Shown here one piece after another: positions 52,745 through 62,600 of a stretch of 64,000 bases of DNA; the first letter of the stretch is position 1, and each line of letters starts with the position of its first letter. Source of the stretch: SAR86 cluster bacterium SAR86E (GTDB taxonomy: Bacteria; Pseudomonadota; Gammaproteobacteria; Magnimaribacterales; D2472); NCBI GenBank assembly GCA_000307935.1, contig AMWX01000001.1:62001-126000 (forward strand). Direction: 5' to 3'. Below the pieces are notes generated by a model, which did no database searches, was not told the DNA's origin, and saw only the letters and a program-made list of their open reading frames with translations. A program made the translations under genes and the position numbers.

Positions 52745-52770
52745 AGTATCAAAATTAACGAGCCCTATAT

Positions 52771-53523
52771 ATGAAAATAGTAGTACCCATTAAACGCGTT
52801 GTTGATTATAACGTGAAAGTTAGACCTCTTGGAGATCAATCAGATGTTGATCTCAACAATGTTAAAATGGCAATGAATCCTTTCTGTGAAATTGCTATCG
52901 AGGAAGCCGTGAGGTTAAAAGAGGCTGGCACAGCAACTGAAGTTATAGCTGTAACAGTTGGTAAGTCAGACTCACAGGAGCAACTCAGAACTGCTTTAGC
53001 TTTAGGCGCGGATAGAGCAATATTAGTTGAAACAGACTCATTGCTTGAACCACTAGCAATTGCTAAAGCATTGTCAAAAGTTATTGAGGCTGAATCACCA
53101 CAACTTGTAATACTTGGTAAGCAAGCCATTGATGGAGACAACAATCAGACAGGCCAGATGCTTGCAGCTCTATTAGATTACGGACAAGCAACTTTTGCCT
53201 CAGAAATTTCTATTGATGGGGATTCTGCTTCTGTTACTCGCGAAATTGATGGCGGTCTGCAAACTATTAAAATTTCACTTCCAGCCATTGTTACAACTGA
53301 TCTACGATTGAACGAACCGCGCTATGCATCATTGCCTAATATTATGAAGGCAAAGAAAAAAGAATTAGATGTTCAACCTATTGATGCCATGGGTATTGAT
53401 ACATCACCTCGCATGGAATTACTTTCTGTTGAATTACCAGCAGCAAGACAAGAAGGTATAAAGGTTGAATCAGTTGAAGAATTAGTTGGCAAATTAAAAA
53501 ATGAAGCAAAGGTGATTTCATGA
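52771..53523 (+). CDS. etfB: Electron-transfer flavoprotein beta subunit
   Basis: Small subunit of ETF, which accepts electrons from acyl-CoA dehydrogenases and binds AMP. 250 residues. Visible are [18 protein letters not shown] at the N-terminus (in part [13 protein letters not shown]), [18 protein letters not shown] (~35-50), [16 protein letters not shown] (~115-130) and the recognition-loop segment with [20 protein letters not shown], in part ([11 protein letters not shown]). Length and motifs match group I (housekeeping) ETF. It overlaps etfA by 4 nt. Confidence 0.97.
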   Translation: MKIVVPIKRVVDYNVKVRPLGDQSDVDLNNVKMAMNPFCEIAIEEAVRLKEAGTATEVIAVTVGKSDSQEQLRTALALGADRAILVETDSLLEPLAIAKALSKVIEAESPQLVILGKQAIDGDNNQTGQMLAALLDYGQATFASEISIDGDSASVTREIDGGLQTIKISLPAIVTTDLRLNEPRYASLPNIMKAKKKELDVQPIDAMGIDTSPRMELLSVELPAARQEGIKVESVEELVGKLKNEAKVIS

Positions 53524-54449
53524 GTACATTAGTTATAGCAGAGCACGATAATACCAATCTAAAGCCCGCAACACTTAACACTGTAGCAGCAGCAAATGTA
53601 ATTGGTGGCACAGTCCACATACTTGTAGCAGGTAATTCTTGTCAATCTGTAGCCGATGAAGCTGCAGCTGTTGATGGTGTTGAAAAAGTTATCTTAGCTG
53701 ATGATTCTGCATACGAAAATCAATTAGCCGAGAGCACAGCAAATTTAATTAAATCTATTTCAGGTGATTATTCTCATATTCTCGCTCCGGCCACAACTTT
53801 CGGTAAAAATGTTTTGCCTAGACTTAGCGCTTTGCTTGATGTTCAGCAAATTTCTGAAATCACTGAAGTTGTATCAGATGACACTTTTAAACGTCCTATA
53901 TATGCTGGTAGCTGCATTGCTACTGTAAAATCTAGTGATGCAATAAAAGTTATCACTGTGAGAGCTACTGCTTTTGATCCTGTGAATGCAAGCGGTGGAT
54001 CTTCATCCGTTGAATCAATTTCTGCTGATGGGGTTTCTGGCTTATCTTCATTTGTAAATGAAGAGATAGCACAGAGCGATAGACCGGAGCTTACCGCTGC
54101 AAGTATTGTAATTTCTGGTGGACGAGGCATGCAGTCAGGTGATAATTTTCATCTTTTGGAAACTATTGCTGACAAGCTAGGTGCAGCAGTTGGTGCTTCA
54201 AGAGCAGCTGTAGATGCAGGATTTGTTCCAAATGATTATCAGGTTGGTCAAACAGGTAAGATTGTTGCTCCAGATCTATATATTGCAGTTGGTATCAGCG
54301 GAGCCATTCAGCATTTGGCCGGAATGAAAGATTCAAAAGTTATAGTCGCTATTAACAAGGACGAAGATGCGCCTATATTCCAAGTAGCTGATTATGGTTT
54401 AGTTGCCGATTTGTTCAACGCCTTGCCTGAGCTATCTGAAAAATTATAA
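53520..54449 (+). CDS. etfA: Electron-transfer flavoprotein alpha subunit
   Basis: FAD-binding subunit of ETF, 309 residues. The C-terminal FAD domain shows [12 protein letters not shown] (~198-209), [23 protein letters not shown], in part ([11 protein letters not shown]), and [16 protein letters not shown] (~257-272). With etfB it forms the carrier that links the acyl-CoA dehydrogenases at 54451-56771 and 62939 to ETF-QO at 51003. It ends 1 nt before the convergent acyl-CoA dehydrogenase gene. Confidence 0.97.
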   Translation: MSTLVIAEHDNTNLKPATLNTVAAANVIGGTVHILVAGNSCQSVADEAAAVDGVEKVILADDSAYENQLAESTANLIKSISGDYSHILAPATTFGKNVLPRLSALLDVQQISEITEVVSDDTFKRPIYAGSCIATVKSSDAIKVITVRATAFDPVNASGGSSSVESISADGVSGLSSFVNEEIAQSDRPELTAASIVISGGRGMQSGDNFHLLETIADKLGAAVGASRAAVDAGFVPNDYQVGQTGKIVAPDLYIAVGISGAIQHLAGMKDSKVIVAINKDEDAPIFQVADYGLVADLFNALPELSEKL

Positions 54450-54450
54450 A

Positions 54451-55557
54451 TTATTGATTTGCAGTTATATTTTTTCCCAGCCTGTTAAGATTTTGGCTGG
54501 CCGAACCGTTAATTAGTTCACATTCTTTTGCCAATAAGCAGTACCTCCATAGGACATAATCTTTATCTACCCCCATTCCCCCATGAAGGTGTTGGGCTGA
54601 GTAACTAATTTTATGACAGGCATTTCCAGCCCAAATCTTCGATACCAAGGCCTCGTTTTCACAATCAAGGTTAATATTTAGGTTTATAGAAGCTTGTTGA
54701 TTTACAAGCCTGAGGCATTCAAGCTCTATAAAGCAATCTGCAGCTCTATGCGATACAGCTTGGAAAGTCCCGATCACTCTTCCAAATTGTTCTCTTTCGG
54801 ACGTATATTTCGCTATCAATGATGTCATTTTTTCAGTCACACCTAATGCAATATAACTTCTCATTACCATGTTCAACTGAATAAGGTATTTCAAGGCCTC
54901 TAAACCTCTACCTTTTTCGTGAATAACAGATTCTACGCTTACTCTCACTGAATCTAGCTCAACTTTAAAAAGTGGGGAGTTCGCCGTGCTATTTAATTCT
55001 GTTAACTTTACTTGATCTTTATCGACTAAAATCAATAAAATACCATCGTTTGAGCTAGCCGAAATAAGAATTCTATTAGCAATTGAGGCTATTTCAGATA
55101 AATATTTCGTTCCCGTAATAACTATATGATTATTTTCTATTTCAGCTGTGGTAATTGGACTTTCAGGGTCTTGGTTAGCGGGTTCTAAAATTGCAGAGGT
55201 GTAGATTTCACCTGCAATAATTGAGCTGAGTATTTCATTGCACGATTCTTCTTTGCTAAATTTCTGAATTGTTTGAGCTACATCAGCCAAACAACCACTT
55301 AAACTTAATGGCGCAGCATGGTATCCAAGTCGCTCAAATAATATACCTAAATCATATAGATCTTCTCCACTACCGCCGTATTTTTCTTTTAGACCTAATC
55401 CTAGAAAACCATTACTAGATAAAAGAGAAAGTAAACTTTCATCATGCTTAAAGTCTGAATCATATTTTTTTAAAAGTTCTTGCGAGCAATGCTCGCTAAG
55501 GATCTTATCCAATGAATCTCTTATTTCAGTTTGATGTGATAGTTCAGAAAAATCCAT
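54451..55557 (-). CDS. Acyl-CoA dehydrogenase, short subunit (probable heteromeric partner)
   Basis: 368-residue acyl-CoA dehydrogenase homologue. The N-terminal helical domain includes GLGLKEKYGGSGEDL. The C-terminal part carries the FAD-contact motif REQFGRVIGTFQAV (~233-246) and HLHGGMGVDKDY, but not the late GG-x-NE/Q motif found in its neighbour. Complementary motif loss in two adjacent genes is the pattern of alpha2beta2 acyl-CoA dehydrogenases known from actinobacterial steroid side-chain oxidation. It follows the larger ACAD gene with a TAATG overlap, consistent with obligate partnership. The substrate is unknown. Confidence 0.88.
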   Translation of the reverse strand: MDFSELSHQTEIRDSLDKILSEHCSQELLKKYDSDFKHDESLLSLLSSNGFLGLGLKEKYGGSGEDLYDLGILFERLGYHAAPLSLSGCLADVAQTIQKFSKEESCNEILSSIIAGEIYTSAILEPANQDPESPITTAEIENNHIVITGTKYLSEIASIANRILISASSNDGILLILVDKDQVKLTELNSTANSPLFKVELDSVRVSVESVIHEKGRGLEALKYLIQLNMVMRSYIALGVTEKMTSLIAKYTSEREQFGRVIGTFQAVSHRAADCFIELECLRLVNQQASINLNINLDCENEALVSKIWAGNACHKISYSAQHLHGGMGVDKDYVLWRYCLLAKECELINGSASQNLNRLGKNITANQ

Positions 55558-56771
55558 TAGCGTGTCCTTGGCATTAACAATCCAGCCATGGCAATAATAT
55601 CTCTCTGTACCTCATTAGTTCCACCACCAAAGGTTAGAATTGAAGCAGTTCTGTACATACGTTCAAGTCTTGCATTTAAGATTTTTAATTCAGAGTCATT
55701 TTTTAGAATGCTAAGCTCACCAATGATTTCCATCATTAGTCTGTAGGCCTCAATAAAAAATTCTGATCCATAGACTTTTGCAACAGATGCTTCAGCCATA
55801 TTCAATTGGTCTGATTCCATAATCCATGTTTGTTTCCAGCAAATAAGTTTAAGAGCTTCAATGCCTGAGTGAACTTGAGCAAAGTTATGCTTAACCCACG
55901 ATAAGTCACTCAAATATTGATCATTATTAATTTTTGTAGATTGTGCAGTTCTTAAGACATCTTTATAAAGTTCTTCTACTGAACCGTGATTAACGAGCGC
56001 TAGGCGTTCTAGGTTTAGTTGGCTGGTTATCAGTGACCAGCCCTGGTTGAGTTCTCCAACAAGGTGACTGTCTGGCACATGAATATTGTCATAAAATGTT
56101 GCATTGGTTCTTACATCTCCCAATGTATTTATCGGAGACATTGAAAATCCAAGATCATCTGTTGGAACAATGAACATTGAGATGCCTTTGTGATTTTTTG
56201 CTTCAAAATCAGTCCTTGTTGCTAACCAAATATAGTCAGAGAAATTGGCTAAACTTGTCCACATCTTCTGACCATTGATAATGTATCCATCTGCTTGTTT
56301 AACGGCTTTGGTTTGCAATGATGCTAAGTCAGTGCCTGAGTTTGGTTCTGAGTATCCAATTCCAAAAATTAACTCTCCTTTAAGAATCTTGGTTGCAATT
56401 TCTTCCTTTGCCCATGCTGAACCATGCTCTGCAATCATAGGACCAACAGATTCAGTCGTTAAAAAAGGGAAGGGGAAGCCAGTTCTCATAACTGTCTCAA
56501 CAAAGATGTATTGTTCAATTGGACTTAGCTCCTTTCCACCAAATTCTTTTTTCCAGCTCAGGCCTATCCATCCATCTGAACCCATGGTTCTCATAGCTTT
56601 TTTAAATTCAGGCCCACCACCTTCGAAATGTTCTGGCTGATTGAGCTCTGCTCTGAGCTCAGGAGTAATTAAGCTTTTAAAATATTCTTGAAGCTCGTTT
56701 TGGAGTTTTGTCTGTTTTTGATTTAACTGTATTAACATTTCAGATCTTAGTATCTCATCTACATTTCTCAA
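55557..56771 (-). CDS. Acyl-CoA dehydrogenase, long subunit (probable heteromeric partner)
   Basis: 404-residue acyl-CoA dehydrogenase homologue. Shows the FAD/substrate segment GIGYSEPNSGTDLASLQTKA, in part (YSEPNSGTDLASL), GQKMWTSLANFSDY and the C-terminal GGGTNEVQRDIIA (~384-396). The REQFG-type motif expected after the linker is missing; that region reads LSDLSWVKHNFAQVHSG. The next gene supplies it. Fatty acyl-, steroid- or terpenoid-CoA substrates are possible. The gene is divergent from a small unknown gene, 27 nt between starts. Confidence 0.88.
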   Translation of the reverse strand: MRNVDEILRSEMLIQLNQKQTKLQNELQEYFKSLITPELRAELNQPEHFEGGGPEFKKAMRTMGSDGWIGLSWKKEFGGKELSPIEQYIFVETVMRTGFPFPFLTTESVGPMIAEHGSAWAKEEIATKILKGELIFGIGYSEPNSGTDLASLQTKAVKQADGYIINGQKMWTSLANFSDYIWLATRTDFEAKNHKGISMFIVPTDDLGFSMSPINTLGDVRTNATFYDNIHVPDSHLVGELNQGWSLITSQLNLERLALVNHGSVEELYKDVLRTAQSTKINNDQYLSDLSWVKHNFAQVHSGIEALKLICWKQTWIMESDQLNMAEASVAKVYGSEFFIEAYRLMMEIIGELSILKNDSELKILNARLERMYRTASILTFGGGTNEVQRDIIAMAGLLMPRTR

Positions 56772-56798
56772 GGCAATATCTTAGTGTATTATTTAGTT

Positions 56799-56978
56799 AT
56801 GGCTAGCTATTCACGAACAATGGACTTTCTTCACAAAAAACTCTTGCAAGCTACTACAAAAGATCAAGAAGATAAAATAGTTGATTGGATGCTTGCCGAA
56901 GCGAAACTTAAGCAGACTTCAGAAAAAAATACTCAAAATATTACTTCTGCTAGAAATAAACCAGATAACATATTTTAG
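56799..56978 (+). CDS. Small protein of unknown function
   Basis: 59-residue protein from the ATG at 56799 (MASYSRTMDFLHKK). It is hydrophilic and helical (HKKLLQATTKDQEDKIVDWMLAEAKLKQ) with a polar Asn/Thr-rich tail. I do not recognise the family. No Shine-Dalgarno is present; TATTAT at 56787-56792 lies 6 nt before the ATG, which fits leaderless transcription. A GTG at 56784 is a less likely start. It ends 7 nt before the convergent trmA stop. A real gene is plausible but unproven. Confidence 0.5.
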   Translation: MASYSRTMDFLHKKLLQATTKDQEDKIVDWMLAEAKLKQTSEKNTQNITSARNKPDNIF

Positions 56979-56985
56979 AATTTTA

Positions 56986-57993
56986 CTATTTCAGCAATGC
57001 AATAACTTCTAAGTGTTGAGTATTGGCAAATTGATCGAAAATACCAATCGATTTAATTTTTCTTTCTAGCTTAACTATATCTCTTAGAAATGTTTCAGGA
57101 TTGCATGAAATGTAAATCATGTTTTTAAATTGCTTTGATAGCTTGATTGTTTCATCGCTTAATCCTGCTCGAGGAGGATCAACTAAAATATGGCTGAATT
57201 TATAGGATTGGATGTCAATATTTTCCAATCTTCTGAATGTCCTTTCATTGGCAAGCGCAGATGCTGTTTCATCATCAGAGAGTCTTGCTGTTTCAATATT
57301 GGAAAGATTGTTTAATTTTATGGATTCTTTAAGCAGCCTAATTGAATGCCTATTATTTTCTGTAGCAAAAACTTTATTAAATTTTGATGCCAAGGGAAGT
57401 GTAAAGCCGCCACAACCGCAATAAAGTTCTAACAAGTCATTTGGTTCTTCTAGTTTCTTCTCAATGAATCCAATCATTAAAGGATAAAGGTAAAAATTAG
57501 GCTGAAAAAAAACTAAGTCATTTTGTAAGATCTTAAAACTAGAGTTAGCGTAATTGCAGTGCACTTCTAAATCTTCTTTCCCAATTAATATTTTTTGATT
57601 TTTACTTCTTCCAGTTATAGAGATGTTTTCTAGGCTATCTTGTATATCCTTCGAGGCTTGAATCCACTCTTCTTCAAGTTGTTTATGGTAAATCAGTGTG
57701 GCCAAAACTTTTCTTCCCGAGGTTCTAAAATTTATTTGAAACAATTTTTTTTGCAATACCTCAGAATCGTTAATTCTAGATAACAAATTTGGCATTAACT
57801 GTTGAATAGACGAATGAGGAATTGATGACTGATCCATGTATATCTTTTGCTTATTATTCACCATTGTGAAGTAGCTCTTACTGAAACCGAACTCGGCTCT
57901 TGCTCTGTAACCAGTTGCTGGTGATAAATAAATCTCAGGTTTAATATCAGTATGGATGGCTAGTTCGTTACAGAATTTAGACAACTTATTCAT
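56986..57993 (-). CDS. trmA: tRNA (uracil-5-)-methyltransferase TrmA
   Basis: SAM-dependent enzyme making m5U54 (ribothymidine) in the T loop of tRNAs. The 335-residue protein shows the SAM motif LLELYCGCGGFTLPLA, VDPPRAGLSDE, the catalytic Cys in ISCNPETFLRDI and the Glu in QHLEVIALL near the C-terminus. It lacks the TRAM domain and the N-terminal Fe-S Cys cluster of RlmC/RlmD; length and N-terminus (SPATGYRARAEF) match TrmA (366 aa in E. coli). Its ATG overlaps the stop of a DUF2970 gene (ATGA). Confidence 0.95.
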   Translation of the reverse strand: MNKLSKFCNELAIHTDIKPEIYLSPATGYRARAEFGFSKSYFTMVNNKQKIYMDQSSIPHSSIQQLMPNLLSRINDSEVLQKKLFQINFRTSGRKVLATLIYHKQLEEEWIQASKDIQDSLENISITGRSKNQKILIGKEDLEVHCNYANSSFKILQNDLVFFQPNFYLYPLMIGFIEKKLEEPNDLLELYCGCGGFTLPLASKFNKVFATENNRHSIRLLKESIKLNNLSNIETARLSDDETASALANERTFRRLENIDIQSYKFSHILVDPPRAGLSDETIKLSKQFKNMIYISCNPETFLRDIVKLERKIKSIGIFDQFANTQHLEVIALLK

Positions 57994-58151
57994 ATCAAAT
58001 TAATTGCGAGTATAATAAGACATATAAAAACCACATTTAAGGTTATAAATAGAATAATAAATTTGGGAATGCTGAGGTTGCTTAGATCATTTTCTAAATC
58101 TTTTGAGGTGCGAACACCCATTAACGAAGCTAATATTCTCTTGAGCCACAT
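57990..58151 (-). CDS. DUF2970 small membrane protein
   Basis: 53-residue protein with the DUF2970 layout: a short amphipathic start (MWLKRILASLMGVRTSKDLE), the Asp/Pro stretch DLSNLSIPKF, then one hydrophobic helix (FIILFITLNVVFICLIILAI). Function unknown. ATG at 58149-58151, stop TGA at 57990-57992 overlapping the trmA ATG by 4 nt, which implies coupled translation with trmA. Its start codon is only 3 nt from the divergent nfuA ATG. Confidence 0.78.
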   Translation of the reverse strand: MWLKRILASLMGVRTSKDLENDLSNLSIPKFIILFITLNVVFICLIILAINLI

Positions 58152-58154
58152 ATT

Positions 58155-58757
58155 ATGACAAGCAAGATTATCACAATTACCAATACTGCCGAAGATTATC
58201 TATCTAAGTTAATAGATGAAAAAAATGAGCCTGGCACGGCTGTAAGAGTTTTTATCTCTGATCCAGGCACCCCAAATGCTGAAACTTGCTTGGCTTATTG
58301 CAAGCCTGATGAGGTTGTTCCCTCCGATACTTTAATCTCAATGCCTAAACTGTCTGTATATGTTGAAGAGAGAAGCATTCCTTTTCTTGTTGATGCAGAG
58401 GTTAACTATGATATTGATAATTTTGGTGGCCAACTAACAATCAAAGCTCCAAATGCCAGACTGCCAAATATTTCTCCTGATAGCCCATTAGAAGATAGGG
58501 TGAATTATGTGATTTACAACGAAATCAATCCTATGCTTGAATCCCATGGAGGCGTGGTTAGTTTATTAGAAATTACGGATGATATGTATGCCATTCTTCA
58601 ATTTGGAGGAGGGTGCCAGGGCTGTGGAATGGTTGACGTTACATTAAAAGATGGCATAGAAAAAACCCTCTTAGAAACTCTACCAGAATTAGCCGGTGTT
58701 AAAGATATGACAGATCATAGTCTCGATGAAAACGCATTTTATAAAGATGAGTCATAA
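58155..58757 (+). CDS. nfuA: Fe-S biogenesis protein NfuA
   Basis: Iron-sulfur carrier that matures 4Fe-4S proteins, especially under stress. 200 residues in two domains: an N-terminal degenerate A-type scaffold (~1-100) and a C-terminal NifU-like domain with the cluster-binding C154-x2-C157 (GGGCQGCGMV). E. coli NfuA is 191 aa. Its last 19 nt overlap the convergent CsiV-like gene. The start is 3 nt from the divergent DUF2970 gene, so its promoter must lie within that coding sequence. Confidence 0.95.
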   Translation: MTSKIITITNTAEDYLSKLIDEKNEPGTAVRVFISDPGTPNAETCLAYCKPDEVVPSDTLISMPKLSVYVEERSIPFLVDAEVNYDIDNFGGQLTIKAPNARLPNISPDSPLEDRVNYVIYNEINPMLESHGGVVSLLEITDDMYAILQFGGGCQGCGMVDVTLKDGIEKTLLETLPELAGVKDMTDHSLDENAFYKDES

Positions 58758-59611
58758 ACTGAAATGATGATCCCTATCTTCGGGTGATCAAAATAATGAG
58801 ATTCGTTTTTAAAAATCCTTCTTTCTTCATCTAATAAATATTTTACTTTGCCAACCTCTATAGTTTTGATTTGATCGGTATTTGCCTGAGTTGTCTCTTG
58901 ATTATGATTATAGATTTCATTGGAGTTTTTTATTTTGTCGCTAATCTTTATCTCATAACTCTTAACATCATCAGGAATAGAGTTTTTTAAAGCATCAAAT
59001 TTTATTTCTCTTATCAAATCTGGGTTGTTGTCTGTTCTAAGATTACCTTCTAGATAAGCAATCACATCAAGATGCAAGTATCTACTTTTATAGAGCTTAA
59101 TTAAAAGCCCATTATCATCAAATATCTCATGCACAAAAGGTGATTCATTTCTTTTGAGTGCAGGCTGTAGCCATGAAAGCTTATGTAGAATGCGATATTC
59201 TTTTCTTCGATCAAGCCTGCGATAAATATTATCCAATTGGTCCAAGCTTTGATGTCTTTCATACCATTTGCTTTCATTTATTTTCTTTCTTGATATTGGA
59301 GGGTCGCTGGCTTGTATTTGTTCCTTCTTATTTTTATCAATAATCAGCTGATCAATTATCAAATCAGTTTCGTCGAAATCAAAAGATTTGAGAATTGTCT
59401 TTTCATTTAGAACAATGTCAGGTTTCTTCAGCAAAGTGATGGTATTAAGATTTATCAGATTTATATCTTGTGGCTCAAGCTTTTCATTGCCAATTATTTC
59501 AAGCTGTTCAAAAACAATGACCTCAATCATATATTCTTCTGGACTCTCGCTTTGAGCAACAACACTTAAGCTAAAAATAAGTAATGATATAAAGGATCTA
59601 AACGAGCTCAT
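58739..59611 (-). CDS. CsiV-like periplasmic protein
   Basis: 290-residue protein with a signal peptide (1-20, cleaving near VVAQS). The mature N-terminus EEYMIEVIVFEQLE matches the hallmark of CsiV-family proteins, and the ~SKWYERHQSLDQLDNIYRRLD segment, in part (KWYERHQSL), with HKLSWLQPAL is also typical. In Vibrio and Pseudomonas the family lies next to mfd, as here: it overlaps mfd by 14 nt on the same strand. CsiV has been linked to peptidoglycan binding and lytic transglycosylase activity in other bacteria; a cell-wall role here is inferred. Confidence 0.68.
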   Translation of the reverse strand: MSSFRSFISLLIFSLSVVAQSESPEEYMIEVIVFEQLEIIGNEKLEPQDINLINLNTITLLKKPDIVLNEKTILKSFDFDETDLIIDQLIIDKNKKEQIQASDPPISRKKINESKWYERHQSLDQLDNIYRRLDRRKEYRILHKLSWLQPALKRNESPFVHEIFDDNGLLIKLYKSRYLHLDVIAYLEGNLRTDNNPDLIREIKFDALKNSIPDDVKSYEIKISDKIKNSNEIYNHNQETTQANTDQIKTIEVGKVKYLLDEERRIFKNESHYFDHPKIGIIISVYDSSL

Positions 59612-62600
59612 TTAGCAACCCTGCAACGGCAATTCTTTTATCAATATTTTCAGATACATCAAGAGTTATTTTATTTCCATTATTAAGTTTTATCTTAGCT
59701 GATCCGGTTTGAATCAATCCAATTAATTTTTTATAAACTTGATCACTTAAATTATCATTAAAAGTAATCATTGCATTTTCTTGATTAGAGTAGATTTTTT
59801 TAATATCTGCTTTATTTGCAAGTATCCGTAATTTTGAACTTTCAATTAGATTGAATAAATCATCATTTGGCTTGCCGCATCGATCTTTTAGATTTTCTAG
59901 AATCTTATTAATTTCTTCATTACTTTTAGCATCATTTAAAGATCGGTAAATTCTTAACCTTTCGTTTGCAACTGGTAAGTAAGAATCTGGAATTAGAGCT
60001 CGATCATTAAAGTTTATTTCAGTATCTAATATCTTTTCTTCTTCATTCCCCCTTAGATCATTAACAGCACTTTTTAACATTGAGAGATACATGCTAAGAC
60101 CTATGGCTTCAATATGACCGCTTTGCTTAACACCCAGGAAATCTCCAGCACCTCTAATTTCTAGATCTTCTTGAGCTATAAAGTAGCCCGATCCAAGATC
60201 TGAATATTTAACCAATGAATCAAGTTTTGCTTTAGGAGCTTTTTTTAGATCAGGGGTTGGAATTAATAGATAACAGTAGGCTTGGCGCATCGATCTTCCT
60301 ACTCGACCTCTCAATTGGTGTAATTGTGAAAGTCCAAAATTATGAGCATCAATAACAATGATTGTATTTGCATTAGGGATATCTAATCCCATTTCAACTA
60401 TGGTCGTGCATATAAGAATATCTATTGAATTTGAATTAAAGCCATTCATCGTCTTTGTAATATCTTTTTTAGTGAGTTTTCCGTGAGCAATATCAATACT
60501 TGCTTCAGGCACTAGATTTGAAATTTGTTTTTTAAGGCTATCCATTTTGGATATGTCATTCTGAACTAAGAAAACTTGGCCGCCACGAGCCAATTCTCTA
60601 TCAACTGCATTTTTAATAATTTGTTGATTTTGTGTATTTAAAAAAGTTTTTACACTCAGTCTTTCTAAAGGTGGGGTATACAAATAAGAGAAATCTTTTA
60701 ATCCTGAATATACAAGATTTAGGGTTCTTGGGATTGGAGTAGCAGACATATATAAAATATGCGTTGTTGATTGCCTAGATTTGATTATTTCTTTTTGCTT
60801 GATTCCAAATCTATGCTCTTCGTCAATGACCAAAAGCCCAACATTATCTAGAGTAATATCATTATTTAATAGCGCATGAGTGCCTATTAAAATATCAATT
60901 TTCCCATGCTTAAAATTATCATAAATCTTTATTTTATTTTTTGGAGATGTATGTCTACTTAAAAGGTCAATATTTACTGGGAAGTTAACAAATCTTTTTG
61001 TGAAGCTTTCTAAATGTTGTTTGGCCAAGACAGTGCTGGGTGCAAGAACCATTACTTGTTTCTTTGCATGTACAGCGACAAATGCTCCACGCATCGCAAC
61101 TTCAGTTTTACCGAAGCCAACATCACCACATATAACTCTATTCATTGGTTTTATTAAAGCCATATCTTTTAGAATATCTTTTATGCAATTAACTTGATCG
61201 GTTGTTAGGACATAGGGAAAATCTTGATCAAATGCTTGATAAGCATTCTCTTCACAGGTTAATTGGTAAGATGTTGCTATTGATCGTCTTGATTCAATAT
61301 CTAGTAACTCTGCGGCATGATCTTGGGCTTTAATTTTTGCTTTTTCTTTTTTAACTTTCCATTTTGCAGAGGATAAAGAGTCAAGACGGATACCATGTGT
61401 TTGCGATACTTGAAATTTAGAGATCAAATAGGCTTGTCTAATTGGAACATATAAAATTTCGTTTTCTAGGTATTCAATTCGTATGTACTCTTCTTCGCTG
61501 GAATTAGTTTTTAAGAGCTCTAAACCCTTATAAATTCCCACACCATAATCAACATGAATAACCAATTCCTCATCATGAAATGGGTTCTCAAATTTTTCAA
61601 TAAGTGACTCTTGAACTACAGAGGCAGGTTTTGCATCTAGCATTTTAGAATTTGCAGTTCTATCTAAATTTAAATGAAAAAACTTTCTATCTTTACTAAC
61701 AAATGATCGAGCGGGCAGGTGAATGCAGCTGTATATCCCATTGTTAGGGCTGAATGGTATTGTGGCAATTTGTGTTTTGTATTCTTTATTAATTTGATCT
61801 AATTTAGTTTGTTCTGTTGAAGTAATTAAAAGAGTGTCAATCTCTCCATTAATTTGCTTTTCGATCAAAATTTTTAATTGGGTTTCCTTTTGAAGCGAGT
61901 GATCAATAATTGGATTGTTATTAGTAACAACTATTTTCTTTGCTGATTCTATGAATAACTGTAACTCTTTAATTGTAAAGATATAGTCATGTGGTTTTAA
62001 TATGGGTCTTGTTGAATCAATAGATTCTTCTATGTATCTTTCCTCAACAAAAGCTTTATAGGAGCTTAAAGATTGGTCAATACGTTCAGATGCGGTCAGA
62101 TTAAATCCAGAAAAGTAATCAATTAAATTAGAGTTGCCTTCCTGGATAAGTGGATTGTATATTTCATATCCTTCAGGATATTTCCCCGAGGCTAAGCTTT
62201 GGAATATTTCACAATGTCTTTCATCATGGCTCTGAAAATAATTTCTCCATGCAAATTTAAAATGACCAATTGATTCTTCATCCAGGTTGATTTCTGAGCC
62301 AGTATATAACTTAAACTCAGATAATTTGCTTGTCATATTCTGTGTTTTTGGATCAAATTCTCTTATTTCGTCAATTTGATCTCCAAAAAAATCTACTCTA
62401 ATAGGGTTAAGTTGAAATCCAGAATAAAAATCAACAACACCTCCTCTAACAGTGTATTGATTGATCGCACTTACTTTATCCACTCGTTCATATTTAAGTT
62501 TTTCTAAGCTGGTTGTTAAATCTTTGATGGTTAATGTGTCACCTATTTTGAAGATTTTTCTTGATATAAAAAAATTGTTTGATGGTAATTTTTCAAATAA

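Noticed and set aside
56275-56640. 121-codon plus-strand frame opposite the long acyl-CoA dehydrogenase
   Set aside because: Antisense shadow of a well-conserved enzyme, low-complexity composition.
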